Assembly (NCBI RefSeq): GCF_008727865.1
Contig: NZ_VTWU01000004.1
Coordinates: 434,001-498,000, forward strand
Source of the DNA: Hymenobacter busanensis
Lineage (GTDB): Bacteria; Bacteroidota; Bacteroidia; Cytophagales; Hymenobacteraceae
Reading direction: 5' to 3'
DNA length: 64,000 nt
Shown here in pieces: positions 49,575-58,006 of the stretch. The translations under genes were made by a program, and so were the position numbers. Each line of letters starts with the position of its first letter. The first letter of the stretch is position 1. The notes beneath the pieces were generated by a model that had not been told where the DNA came from, searched no databases, and saw nothing but the letters and a program-made list of their open reading frames with translations.

Positions 49575-51710
49575 ATGAAAAACCGCAACCGTGTGACGTT
49601 GGTCGTGGCAGCTTGGGCGTCCCTCGCTGTGTGGGGCTGCTCCAGCTCTAAAACGACCGTTCCCACTGCCAAGTCGCCCGCTGCTTCGGCGGCTCCCGCG
49701 GCCACGGCTACGACGGCCGCGCCTGCAGCCGAAACCTTCCCCCAAGGCACCGGCCTGAACGTGAGCAACATCGACAAGTCGGTGCAGCCCTGCCAGGATT
49801 TCAATCAGTACGCTTCGGGCAACTGGCTGAAAAACAACCCGATTCCGGCTTCCGAAGTACGTTGGGGTTCCTTCAACGAGTTGGCCGACAAGAACAACGC
49901 CGTGATGCGGCAGATTCTGCAGGAAGCCGCGGCCAACCAATCGGCCGCCAAAGGCACCAACGCCCAGAAGGTAGGCGACTACTACGCCACGGCGATGGAT
50001 ACCATGGCCATTGAAAAGGCCGGCATTGCGCCGCTCAAGCCCGAGCTAGACCGCATCAACGCCATCAAGTCGCTCGACGCGCTGCAAATGTCGATTGCGC
50101 GCAGCCTGGAACTGCAGACCGGCGCGTTCTTCAACACCTACGTGGGCCAGGACGACAAAATCAGCACCCAGTATGCTGTGAATATGTCGCAGGGCGGCCT
50201 TTCGCTGCCCGACCGTGACTACTACCTGAAAGACGACGCGCGCTCCAAGAGCATTCGGGCGGCCTTCCAGAACTACCTCGTCAACACTTTTAAGCTGGCC
50301 GGCGACAACGAAGCCGCGGCCAAGAAAAACGCCGCCACCATCGTACGCCTGGAAACGCGCCTCGCCAAAGCCTCCAAGAGCCGGGTGGACCTGCGCGACC
50401 CGTACGCCAACTACAACAAGATGACGGTGGCGCAGCTGCAGCAGAAATACCCGAACCTGAACCCCAAGCACATTCTGGACCACACCGGGCTGAAGGCGGC
50501 CAAGGAGGTGATTGTGGGCCAGCCGGCCTTCTTCCAAGAGCTGAACACCATGCTGAAGGCCGAGCCGCTGGCCGACCTGAAAACTTACCTGCGCTGGCAC
50601 CTGGTTACGTCGATGACCTCGGCTTTACCCCAGGCCTTCAACGACGAGTCGTTTAAATTCACGCAGGTGCTGACCGGCGCCAAAAAGCAGCAGCCCCGCT
50701 GGAAGCGCATGAACCGCGCCACCGACGGCGCCCTGGGCGAAGCCTTCGGCCAGCTCTACGTCGACAAGGCCTTCACGCCCGAAGCCAAGGCCAAGGCTAT
50801 GCAGATGGTGCAGAACATCAAGGAGGCCATGGGCGAGCATATCCAGCAGAGCGACTGGATGAGCGACGCGACCAAGAAGGAAGCCATGAAGAAGCTCAAC
50901 GCCTTCACGGTGAAAATCGGCTACCCGGACCAGTGGAAGGACTACTCCACCCTAAACATCTCGCGCGACTCCTACCTGCAGAACGTCATTGCCACCCGTT
51001 TGTGGCAGTCGAAGGACAACACCAGCAAGCTGGGCAAGCCCATCGACCGGAAGGAGTGGGGCATGACGCCGCCCACGGTGAATGCCTACTACAACCCGTC
51101 GATGAACGAAATCGTCTTCCCGGCCGGCATCATGCAGCCGCCGTTCTTCGACCCCAAAGCCGATGACGCCGTGAATTACGGCGGCATGGGCGCCGTCATC
51201 GGCCACGAAATTACGCACGGCTTTGATGACCAGGGCCGGCAGTACGACGCCGAGGGCAACCTGAAAGACTGGTGGACCAAGGAAGACGCGGCCAAGTTTG
51301 AGGCCCGCGCCGCCGTGGTAGGCAAGCAGTACGACGCCTTCTCGCCCGTCGATTCGGTATTTGTGAACGGCAAGCTCACCATGGGCGAAAACCTGGCCGA
51401 CCTTGGCGGGCTGAACATTGCTTACACCGCCCTGCACAAGCAGCTGCAGAAGCAGTACCCCAACGGCAACTACCCCAAATACGACGGCCTGACGCCCGAC
51501 CAGCGCTTCTTCCTGTCGTGGGCGCAGGTGTGGCGCACCAACGCCCGCCCCGAGTTCCTGCGCCAGCAGGTAATGACCGACCCGCACAGCCCGGCCCAGT
51601 TCCGCACCAACGGCCCGCTGATGAACATGCCGCAGTTCTACGAGGCCTTTGGCTGCAAGGAAGACGCCAAGATGATGCGCGCCCAAACCGAGCGCGCCAA
51701 AATCTGGTAA
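49575..51710 (+). CDS. M13-family zinc metallopeptidase (neprilysin-like) lipoprotein
   Basis: Protein of 711 residues. A lipoprotein signal (LAVWGCSSSK) is followed by an alanine/threonine linker and the two M13 domains. The zinc motif is HEITH (H544-H548) and the third ligand glutamate lies in GENLADLGG; NAYYNPSMNEIVFPAGI binds substrate. The C-terminus FGCKEDAKMMRAQTERAKIW is typical. It should digest peptides in the envelope. The ATG at 49575 starts the signal peptide. Confidence 0.95.
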   Translation: MKNRNRVTLVVAAWASLAVWGCSSSKTTVPTAKSPAASAAPAATATTAAPAAETFPQGTGLNVSNIDKSVQPCQDFNQYASGNWLKNNPIPASEVRWGSFNELADKNNAVMRQILQEAAANQSAAKGTNAQKVGDYYATAMDTMAIEKAGIAPLKPELDRINAIKSLDALQMSIARSLELQTGAFFNTYVGQDDKISTQYAVNMSQGGLSLPDRDYYLKDDARSKSIRAAFQNYLVNTFKLAGDNEAAAKKNAATIVRLETRLAKASKSRVDLRDPYANYNKMTVAQLQQKYPNLNPKHILDHTGLKAAKEVIVGQPAFFQELNTMLKAEPLADLKTYLRWHLVTSMTSALPQAFNDESFKFTQVLTGAKKQQPRWKRMNRATDGALGEAFGQLYVDKAFTPEAKAKAMQMVQNIKEAMGEHIQQSDWMSDATKKEAMKKLNAFTVKIGYPDQWKDYSTLNISRDSYLQNVIATRLWQSKDNTSKLGKPIDRKEWGMTPPTVNAYYNPSMNEIVFPAGIMQPPFFDPKADDAVNYGGMGAVIGHEITHGFDDQGRQYDAEGNLKDWWTKEDAAKFEARAAVVGKQYDAFSPVDSVFVNGKLTMGENLADLGGLNIAYTALHKQLQKQYPNGNYPKYDGLTPDQRFFLSWAQVWRTNARPEFLRQQVMTDPHSPAQFRTNGPLMNMPQFYEAFGCKEDAKMMRAQTERAKIW

Positions 51711-51729
51711 GCTACGTCGCTTGCTTTAG

Positions 51730-51764
51730 AAAGGCGGCCCGCGCAGTGCGGGCCGCCTTTTTTG
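51730..51764 (+). terminator. terminator of M13 peptidase gene
   Basis: Perfect 13-base arms (51730-51742 and 51748-51760) and a T-run, 20 bases past the stop. Confidence 0.88.
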
Positions 51765-51847
51765 TTGGCCGAAATTTCGCTGCGGTCGTAAGGGGCCAGT
51801 GCCGCTTTCGGTCGGAAGCTGTAGGTTGCGCCTCTCATTGCCGCTTT

Positions 51848-52267
51848 ATGACTCGCTATTTCTGTACTGCGCTGTTGCTCACGCTGGTTGCTTGCCAGCA
51901 GAAAGACCCGCAAACCGTCGGCGCCACTGCCACCGCTGCCGAGCCTGCTGCGCCCGCCGCACCCGCCGATAGTACCGCCGCCTACCTCGCCAACCCCAAA
52001 ATCGGCGACGTGCTGGTGGTGCGGTTTCAGCCGCAGGGCACCTCGCAGGAGCAGTTTTTCTTCTACCAAGTGTTCAAGCTCAGCGGCGACACCGTGCTGA
52101 CGCATCCGGCCTTCAAGCCGGTGGCTTCGGCCGACGCCGATACGCGCACGCCCGGCGTGTTTTCGCCCGATGCCGAACGGGCCTATACTCGGGCAGAGCT
52201 GGCCAGCTTTCAGCGCGAAGACCCGCTCGATCCGCAACACTCGCGGCTGGTGCGCATCAGAAGATGA
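51848..52267 (+). CDS. small lipoprotein of unknown function
   Basis: Protein of 139 residues with a lipobox (LLTLVACQQ), a proline/alanine linker and one soluble domain (KIGDVLVVRFQPQG, FFFYQVFKLSGDTVL, FSPDAERAYTRAELASFQRE). No named family is recognised. It is convergent with the cyclophilin gene. TAGGTTGC lies 18 bases upstream. Confidence 0.75.
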   Translation: MTRYFCTALLLTLVACQQKDPQTVGATATAAEPAAPAAPADSTAAYLANPKIGDVLVVRFQPQGTSQEQFFFYQVFKLSGDTVLTHPAFKPVASADADTRTPGVFSPDAERAYTRAELASFQREDPLDPQHSRLVRIRR

Positions 52268-52318
52268 GCCGGGTGAAGATGCTGCTGAACCGGGCTTGCG
52301 CCGGCACTGCGGCGCGGT

Positions 52319-53077
52319 TTATTTGAGCACTTCCAGCTTCATTTCCACGTCCTTCAGCGGCCATTTGTAAGCGTCGACGGGCGTGTTGGCTATTTTCTCA
52401 ACCACATCCAAGCCCTCGGTTACTTCGCCGAAAACGGTGTATTGGCCGTCGAGCGACGGAACGCCACCTTGGGTAGCGTAGGCCTGCACCTGGGCGGGCG
52501 TGAGGCTGCGGCCAGCCGAAGCCTGCGCCTGGGCGGGCGGCAGCTTGGTACCCTGCACGAAGTAGAAGTCGTGGGAAGACGAAAGGCGCTGCGGGTTTTT
52601 CTCGTTGTCGTAGCGGGCCATACCCAGGGCACCGCGGCGGTGGAAATAGGCCGGCCGGATTTCGGGTGGCAAATGGTACTTGTGCAGCCGGATGGTGCGG
52701 TGGTCGGAGTTGCCGCCCTGCACCACAAAGTCTTTCACCACGCGGTAAAACACGGTTTGGTCGAAATAGCCTTTGTTGGCCAGCAGCAGAAAATTGGCCC
52801 GGTGCAGCGGCGTGTCCTTGTAGAGCCGTACCCGAATGTTGCCGAACGTGGTTTTGAACAGCACTTCGGTTTCGGGGTGTTCTTGGCCGTATTGCGTGAG
52901 CACCGCCACGGCGTTGGAGTCGCTGATGGTGGTCAGGTCCGGCCCGGGGCGGCCCGATTTGTCGGGCGTGGTAGGCGCAGCCGGGGCGGCGGGTTTGTCC
53001 TGGGCGGGCGGCTGTTGGTTGCAAGCGGCCAGCGCAGCGCAGCCGGCAGTCAGCAGTACAAGAGAGAAACGACGCAT
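52319..53077 (-). CDS. peptidyl-prolyl cis-trans isomerase, cyclophilin-type lipoprotein
   Basis: Protein of 252 residues: lipobox (CAALAAC), a short proline-rich linker, then a cyclophilin fold. Landmarks are TTFGNIRVRLYKDTPLHRANF, TVFYRVVKDFVVQGG, GALGMARYDNEKNPQRLSSSHDFYFVQG and YTVFGEVTEGLDVVEKIA. The usual active-site arginine and FxxxQGG region are kept. An insertion of about 30 residues lies before SLDGQYTVFGE, near KLPPAQAQASAGRSL. It should assist folding in the envelope. Confidence 0.92.
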   Translation of the reverse strand: MRRFSLVLLTAGCAALAACNQQPPAQDKPAAPAAPTTPDKSGRPGPDLTTISDSNAVAVLTQYGQEHPETEVLFKTTFGNIRVRLYKDTPLHRANFLLLANKGYFDQTVFYRVVKDFVVQGGNSDHRTIRLHKYHLPPEIRPAYFHRRGALGMARYDNEKNPQRLSSSHDFYFVQGTKLPPAQAQASAGRSLTPAQVQAYATQGGVPSLDGQYTVFGEVTEGLDVVEKIANTPVDAYKWPLKDVEMKLEVLK

Positions 53078-53096
53078 ATCGAGGGAAACAAGAGCC

Positions 53097-53131
53097 AAAA
53101 CGCCCCGGCCGGCACAAAACCGGTCGGGGCG
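53097..53131 (-). terminator. terminator of manganese catalase gene
   Basis: Twelve-base arms (53101-53112 and 53120-53131, one mismatch) and TTTT on the minus strand, 25 bases past the stop at 53156. Confidence 0.7.
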
Positions 53132-53155
53132 CGAAGGTACAGCCCGGTCCTGAAC

Positions 53156-54058
53156 TCAGAGCTTGATGCCGAGTTTCTTGGCAATGTCCTTGAACATGTC
53201 GGGGTCGTAGTCGTCGGCACCGGGCGAGTTCAGCTGCGGCTCTTCTTCGAGGTCGGGGTAGGGCACGCCTTCCACCGAACCTTGCACGAGTTCCAGCGGC
53301 TGGCCGTCTTCGGGGTGCGGGCCGTTCCAGATCAGACCGGCCTGCTGGTAATCTTCCTGGCTGAAGGTGTAGAGCTTGCGGTGCAGGCCCTTGGCCTCGT
53401 GCTTGCGGGCTTCCTTGAACATCTTGTTGCTCAGGTCGGGCACGGGCACCAGCTTGGTTACTTCCACGCCCGTCAGGTATTCGAGGGCGCGGGCGTAGGC
53501 CACCACGTGCACCCCGCCGCGCACCAGCAGGTAGCCCACCATTTCGCGGGCCGTGGGGTCGGTTACCATCGAATAGACGCGGATTTTATTGGCCCGCGCG
53601 CCGCATTCGAGAAAGAAGTTGTGCAACAAATCGAGCTTGAGGTTGCCGGAGTTGTGCACGTACTGCCCGGTCCAGGGGTTGCCCATCGAGTCGAAGGGCA
53701 CGGCGCCTTGGTTGCTGGTCAGGAAGTGGTAGCTGTTGCGGGCATCCACGGCGTTTTGCAGGGGGCCGGGCTCGGGGTCGTGGCCGCGCTTGGTGGTGCC
53801 GGTCAGCAGCAGGTTGATGGCGTACGATACCGCTTCGATGTGGCTGTATTCCTCGGCGGCAATGCTGGCTACCAGCTCGTAGAACGGCCGCAGACGCTTG
53901 CGCCCCCGAAAGTTGAACGACTGAAACGTGTAGTTCATGAGCGTCGACATCTCGCCGTACTTGCCGCCGAGCAGCTCCTGCACGGCCGCCGCGTCGTTGG
54001 GCGAGGCATGTTTGGGGGTGGGCAGCTCCAGAGCCAGCCGATCAATGCGATGAATCAT
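53156..54058 (-). CDS. manganese catalase
   Basis: Di-manganese catalase of 300 residues that dismutates hydrogen peroxide. The ligand-bearing helices are seen in LLGGKYGEMSTLMNYTFQS, IAAEEYSHIEAV and TDPTAREMVGYLLVRGGVHVVAYARAL. The C-terminal acidic region (DLEEEPQLNSPGADDYDPD) is typical. It is cytoplasmic and stands alone. Confidence 0.93.
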   Translation of the reverse strand: MIHRIDRLALELPTPKHASPNDAAAVQELLGGKYGEMSTLMNYTFQSFNFRGRKRLRPFYELVASIAAEEYSHIEAVSYAINLLLTGTTKRGHDPEPGPLQNAVDARNSYHFLTSNQGAVPFDSMGNPWTGQYVHNSGNLKLDLLHNFFLECGARANKIRVYSMVTDPTAREMVGYLLVRGGVHVVAYARALEYLTGVEVTKLVPVPDLSNKMFKEARKHEAKGLHRKLYTFSQEDYQQAGLIWNGPHPEDGQPLELVQGSVEGVPYPDLEEEPQLNSPGADDYDPDMFKDIAKKLGIKL

Positions 54059-54173
54059 ACCGTAGGCGTTTGAGTGGTTGTGGATAGGTGCACGGGTGCC
54101 CGCCGGGCCAATGGAACACGCCGAATCCTGCTTAACGCCTACCGCCCCAGGTAGTTATAGCCGAGGTTAACGC

Positions 54174-54209
54174 AAAAACCGCCCCTCCGAAGCCGGAAGG
54201 GCGGTTTGC
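54174..54209 (-). terminator. terminator of the second zinc PLC-like gene
   Basis: Thirteen-base arms with one mismatch (54176-54188 and 54195-54207), followed on the minus strand by a run of five Ts. It lies 22 bases past the stop. Confidence 0.75.
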
Positions 54210-54229
54210 GGTATTGCAATGCCGTTTGG

Positions 54230-55429
54230 TTACTGGTCGCCGAAGGGATTGTTCGGGTCTTTTTCCTTTTTCGCCTTGGTCTTCGATTTTTGCTTTTCGC
54301 CGTCGTCTTTCTTTTCCTTGGTTTTCACCTTGTCGGGCTGCTGGGCCGGAGCGGCAGGTGCGGCCGGTGCCGCCGTGGCTTCGGCCGGAGGCGGCGGGGC
54401 CGCCCCGTCGGCCGAGCCCACCTCGTCGGGCTTGGCCACGGCGGCTTGTTTTTGGGCCGCCAGCAGCAGGTTCTGGTCAAACAGCTCGTTTTTCTTCCAG
54501 GCCGCCAGCTGCGTTTCCAGCAAGTCCTTTTCCTCCTTGGCGAGCTTGCCCGGCCGCATCATTTTGTTCAGGTCGGGGCTGCCGGCGTCCTTCCAAGCCG
54601 TGTACCACATCGAGGCTACCATGGTAGTGGCCAGCTTCATTTGATAGGCCACCATGCCGCCCACTTTCTTGTGGTACTCGTCGGCAAAGGCATCGGAATA
54701 GGAGCGGCGGGTGTTGCCGTATTTGTGCGAGTAGGTGTACTTCTTCTCGGGCGTAAACTTCTTGCCCACGGCCACTTCGTAGTCGAAGGTAGCGCCCAGG
54801 AAACCGTAGGAACTTTGCAGCGTGGCCCACACGCTGGTGAGCGGGTCTTTGATGTACTCGGCCTTTTCGCCGTCGAGCTTGTACTCGCCGATGTGGCGCT
54901 CCACCAGCTTCGATTCCCAGAGCGAGTGCAGCCCGTTCTGTTTGGTGAGCTGCCCGTCGTAGTTTTCGGTGGTGTGCAGCGGCACAAACGCGTCCGACAC
55001 GTAATGGCCCAAATCGGCCGAGAGGGCCACGATGGCCGTAGTGTCGCCTTCCTTAAAAGCCTGGGTGAGCTTGTCTTTTACGTCCAGAATCACCCACGGC
55101 ACGGTGCCGTACTTCTTAAGTGTATCGGCGGTGTACTTGGCCGCGGCTTTCTCGTAGAGCTTGGGCATCATCCCGAAAGGGTTGTCGCCGTAGTGGTCCA
55201 TGTCGATGAAGTGCTTGTTAGCCTCGGTGGGGTCGTCGTTGCGCCGCTCGTCGGGCGCCGTCGAGAGCCGCACAATCTGGGCCATGTGCCGGAAGTAGAA
55301 CGGCTGCATCGACGAGGGCAACTCGTAAATGGCCACCTGGTGAATGGTGCGGTGGCCGAAGAAGCCCCAGCCGGGCGACAACACCGGGCACAAGAGCACC
55401 AGCGCCAGGGAAACAAGCAGTTTTTTCAT
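54230..55429 (-). CDS. exported zinc-dependent PLC / S1-P1 nuclease-like protein
   Basis: Protein of 399 residues. A signal peptide leads straight to WGFFGHRTIHQVAIYELP, in which W and H would be zinc ligands as in S1/P1 nucleases and zinc PLCs. Further candidate ligands are in FIDMDHYG and DLGHYVSDAFVPLHTTENYDG. The C-terminal 90 residues are low complexity (A/P-rich, then K/E-rich) and probably disordered. Substrate unknown. A separate relative lies at 22789. Confidence 0.8.
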   Translation of the reverse strand: MKKLLVSLALVLLCPVLSPGWGFFGHRTIHQVAIYELPSSMQPFYFRHMAQIVRLSTAPDERRNDDPTEANKHFIDMDHYGDNPFGMMPKLYEKAAAKYTADTLKKYGTVPWVILDVKDKLTQAFKEGDTTAIVALSADLGHYVSDAFVPLHTTENYDGQLTKQNGLHSLWESKLVERHIGEYKLDGEKAEYIKDPLTSVWATLQSSYGFLGATFDYEVAVGKKFTPEKKYTYSHKYGNTRRSYSDAFADEYHKKVGGMVAYQMKLATTMVASMWYTAWKDAGSPDLNKMMRPGKLAKEEKDLLETQLAAWKKNELFDQNLLLAAQKQAAVAKPDEVGSADGAAPPPPAEATAAPAAPAAPAQQPDKVKTKEKKDDGEKQKSKTKAKKEKDPNNPFGDQ

Positions 55430-55592
55430 TGCAGCAAGCAGGAGGGAAAAGCCGTAGGGCTACGGTTCGGAAAGTTCGGGAAAAATTCGACTCGGAGGAA
55501 AGCCCGGCGGTAGCCGCTTCGCCCGGTAAACCGCGGTCGTACAATGCGCGGCAAGTTTGTCGTTCTTTTGCTGCTTGCCTCCGCCTTTCCCC

Positions 55593-56624
55593 ATGAACAA
55601 CATTTCCAAGAAAAAGCCCAGCTACCGCATCAGCCCCGGCCTGCGCCAGTACCTGCAGCAGTACGACCGCGAAACCGCGCTGCCCGTGGCCTACGCCGAC
55701 CTGCGCCGCTCCTCTGGCTCCTTTCCGCTGCTCGACCGCACCGGCCACGACACGCTCTGGGAAACCGTGCAATACGAGCCGCACACCTTGCTCGAACTCA
55801 GTCAGGGCCTGACGGAAGTGTACGCCCTGCTCAAAACCGACGGCGACCTGTCCTTCTCCGAACACCTGCTGGCCGACCGCATCGACTACTGCCGTTTCGG
55901 CAACTCCAACCCGTTCCGGGTGCGCATCGTCAACCAGTTCAACGACAACTACGACTACTTCTACGTGAAGCGCGCCGACGCCTCGCGCGTGTACGGGTTG
56001 GAGTTGGAGCACCTACTGTCGCCGAATTCCATCAACTTTCTGGTCTGCGGCGACACGCTCATCGAGGAGCACATTGCCGGCATTCCCGGCGACGATTTCA
56101 TCAAAACCCGCCTCGACCGGCCGCACCTCAACCAGGTGCGCATTGCCAAGGAGTTTGTGAAGTTCAACGAGCGGTGCTTTGCCCGCCTGCTCGGCGACAT
56201 GCGCGCCTACAACTACGTCATCGACGTGACGCCCGACTTCGAGGACGAGCAGTACCGCGTGCGCGCCATCGACTTCGACCAGCAGAGCTACGAGGGCCAC
56301 AAGAGCATGTACCTGCCCCAGTATTTCCCCGACAACCGCCCCGTGGTGGAGCTGGTGCGCAGTCTGCTCAAGCCTGAAACCATTCGGCAGTACCAAACCG
56401 AGGAACGCACCCTGATGGCCCGCCGCGCCCGCGCCGAGCGGTACCGCCTCAAAGACCTGGTGGACTGCATGCGCCAGGAAGACCTCGCGCCCGCCGACAA
56501 GATTGAGCAGCTGAAGAAAGAGCTGAACCTGCAGCACCAAACCACCCTCTTCGACCGCTGCGACTCCATGGGCGACGTGGTGCGTCAAAACCTACGCCTG
56601 GTGCTAGGCCGGCGTACGCATTGA
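55593..56624 (+). CDS. conserved protein of unknown function, possibly kinase-like
   Basis: Protein of 343 residues without signal peptide or membrane segments. Recognisable stretches are VRIVNQFNDNYDYFYVKRAD (strand-turn-strand with a lysine), LVCGDTLIEEHIAGIPGDDF, AYNYVIDVTPDF and VRAIDFDQQSYEGHKSMYL. The lysine, glutamate and DFD order recalls the metal-binding and catalytic motifs of protein-kinase-like folds, but I cannot assign it to a family. The ATG at 55593 is used. Confidence 0.7.
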   Translation: MNNISKKKPSYRISPGLRQYLQQYDRETALPVAYADLRRSSGSFPLLDRTGHDTLWETVQYEPHTLLELSQGLTEVYALLKTDGDLSFSEHLLADRIDYCRFGNSNPFRVRIVNQFNDNYDYFYVKRADASRVYGLELEHLLSPNSINFLVCGDTLIEEHIAGIPGDDFIKTRLDRPHLNQVRIAKEFVKFNERCFARLLGDMRAYNYVIDVTPDFEDEQYRVRAIDFDQQSYEGHKSMYLPQYFPDNRPVVELVRSLLKPETIRQYQTEERTLMARRARAERYRLKDLVDCMRQEDLAPADKIEQLKKELNLQHQTTLFDRCDSMGDVVRQNLRLVLGRRTH

Positions 56625-56672
56625 GCCTGCCGCCCGGCCGCCAACCGGGCTTTTGCCTATAGGTCGTAACGT

Positions 56673-56704
56673 AAAGCGCCACCAGGTTTTCCCGGTGGCG
56701 CTTT
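56673..56704. terminator. terminator between convergent genes
   Basis: Perfect 11-base arms (56673-56683 and 56694-56704), A-run and T-run on the two sides. It lies between the 343-residue protein and the beta-barrel gene. Confidence 0.75.
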
Positions 56705-56759
56705 CGATTGTTGAGCCAGCCCTCAGGACCGGCAATGTTTTGGGGTTACCTAGCCAGCA

Positions 56760-57389
56760 CTACTTGCCGAGGCCAAAATGCACGCCGATGGAAATTTCGA
56801 TGCCGCCGGGGCTGATGGCGTCAACCACGTCGCGCAGGCGCTGCGAGGGAGCGGGGTAGTAGGGGTTGTATTCCACCGGGTCGCCGGTAAATACCACGCC
56901 GTAGCCCAACGTGCCCGACAGGCCCACGTGGCCGGGCTGCCAGCGGAAGCCGCCGCGCAGGTTGAGCACACCGCTGGGGTTGATGCTGTACTGGGTTTCC
57001 TCGTTATCGAGGGTCAGGGTCACGTTGCTCACGCGGCCCGAGCGCGTGAGGTTGGCGCCGAGGTAGGGCGTAAACGCGCGGTCGGTGTGAAAGTAGTAGC
57101 GGGCGCCCACGCCAATTTTGCCGCCTACGCCAATGCCCATGCCGGCATTCACGTCCACGTTCGGCGTAACCATGTAGGCGTATTCGAGGCCCCAGCCGTA
57201 GGGGGCGCCCCAGCCCATGGAAAGTGCCAGGGTAGAGGCGCGAAACTGCGAAACCGGTGCAGGGGCCGTGGCTGGCAGCAGCGGGGTGGCCGGCGTGGTA
57301 GCCGGCGGCGGGGGAGTGGCAACGTTTTGGGCAGCGGCCGAGCCGGCGCCAGCAGCCAGCAGGCCGCTTAACAGTAGATAGCGTAACAT
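56760..57389 (-). CDS. outer-membrane beta-barrel-like protein
   Basis: Protein of 209 residues with a signal peptide (LLLSGLLAAGAGSAAAQN) and a proline/threonine linker. It then has alternating aromatic-rich strands (LSMGWGAPYGWGLEYAYMV, GKIGVGARYYFHTDRAFTPYLGA, GVLNLRGGFRW, GYGVVFTG) ending in F/L-rich IEISIGVHFGLGK, as expected for a small barrel. CATATTTG lies four bases before the ATG on the minus strand. It is downstream of cinA by 44 bases on the same strand. Confidence 0.75.
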   Translation of the reverse strand: MLRYLLLSGLLAAGAGSAAAQNVATPPPPATTPATPLLPATAPAPVSQFRASTLALSMGWGAPYGWGLEYAYMVTPNVDVNAGMGIGVGGKIGVGARYYFHTDRAFTPYLGANLTRSGRVSNVTLTLDNEETQYSINPSGVLNLRGGFRWQPGHVGLSGTLGYGVVFTGDPVEYNPYYPAPSQRLRDVVDAISPGGIEISIGVHFGLGK

Positions 57390-57433
57390 GCTGCAAATAT
57401 GCAGGCCGCCGCGCCTACTCTCGCCACTGCCGC

Positions 57434-57949
57434 CTAACTTCCCTTAACCGCGCCCGTGGGACTGTCCTGCCGGCGGTCCAGCAGCTCGTCCAGTTTGGCG
57501 TAGATAAACTCGGCCGCCCGGTCGCGCATCTTGTCAGTGGGGCCGCCGAGCACCTCGCGGTATTCGTGCGCCCGGCCTTCCACCAGCACCGTCACGAAGA
57601 TGGTGCCCGCGGGTTTGTCGGGGGTTTCGGAGGCACCGGGGCCGAACAATCCGGTGATGGACACGCACACATCGGCGGGCAGTTGCTTGTGCAGGCCCTC
57701 CACCATTTCGTTGCTGATCTGCTGGCTTTCGGCGGAATATTCTTCCAGGGTTTTCTTTTTCACGCCCAGCAGGCGCTGCTTGGCTTCGGCATGGTACGTT
57801 ACTACCGAGCCCAGCAATACCTCGCTCACGCCCTGGGCCGGGGCGAGCTGGGCTGCTACCCAGCCGCAGGTGCAGCTTTCGGCCAAAGCCAAGGTGAGTT
57901 TGTGCTGCAGAAATTTCTTGACGAGCGCGTCGACATCGGGAGTTTTCAT
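57434..57949 (-). CDS. CinA-like nicotinamide-nucleotide amidase (C-terminal domain)
   Basis: Protein of 171 residues equal to the CinA C-terminal (PncC) domain, which deamidates NMN to nicotinic acid mononucleotide. The active-site segment reads LALAESCTCGWVAA; the family normally has ESCTGG, so one glycine (position 28) is cysteine here. GSVVTYHAEAKQRLLGV and VCVSITGLFGPGASETPDKPAG are complete. No CinA N-terminal domain is attached. The substituted residue could be tolerated. Confidence 0.9.
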   Translation of the reverse strand: MKTPDVDALVKKFLQHKLTLALAESCTCGWVAAQLAPAQGVSEVLLGSVVTYHAEAKQRLLGVKKKTLEEYSAESQQISNEMVEGLHKQLPADVCVSITGLFGPGASETPDKPAGTIFVTVLVEGRAHEYREVLGGPTDKMRDRAAEFIYAKLDELLDRRQDSPTGAVKGS

Positions 57950-58006
57950 AGGAAGGGGTTAGGCGGCGCGGCTAGCGGCTTACGTCAACCATATGCCCCA
58001 GGGTTG

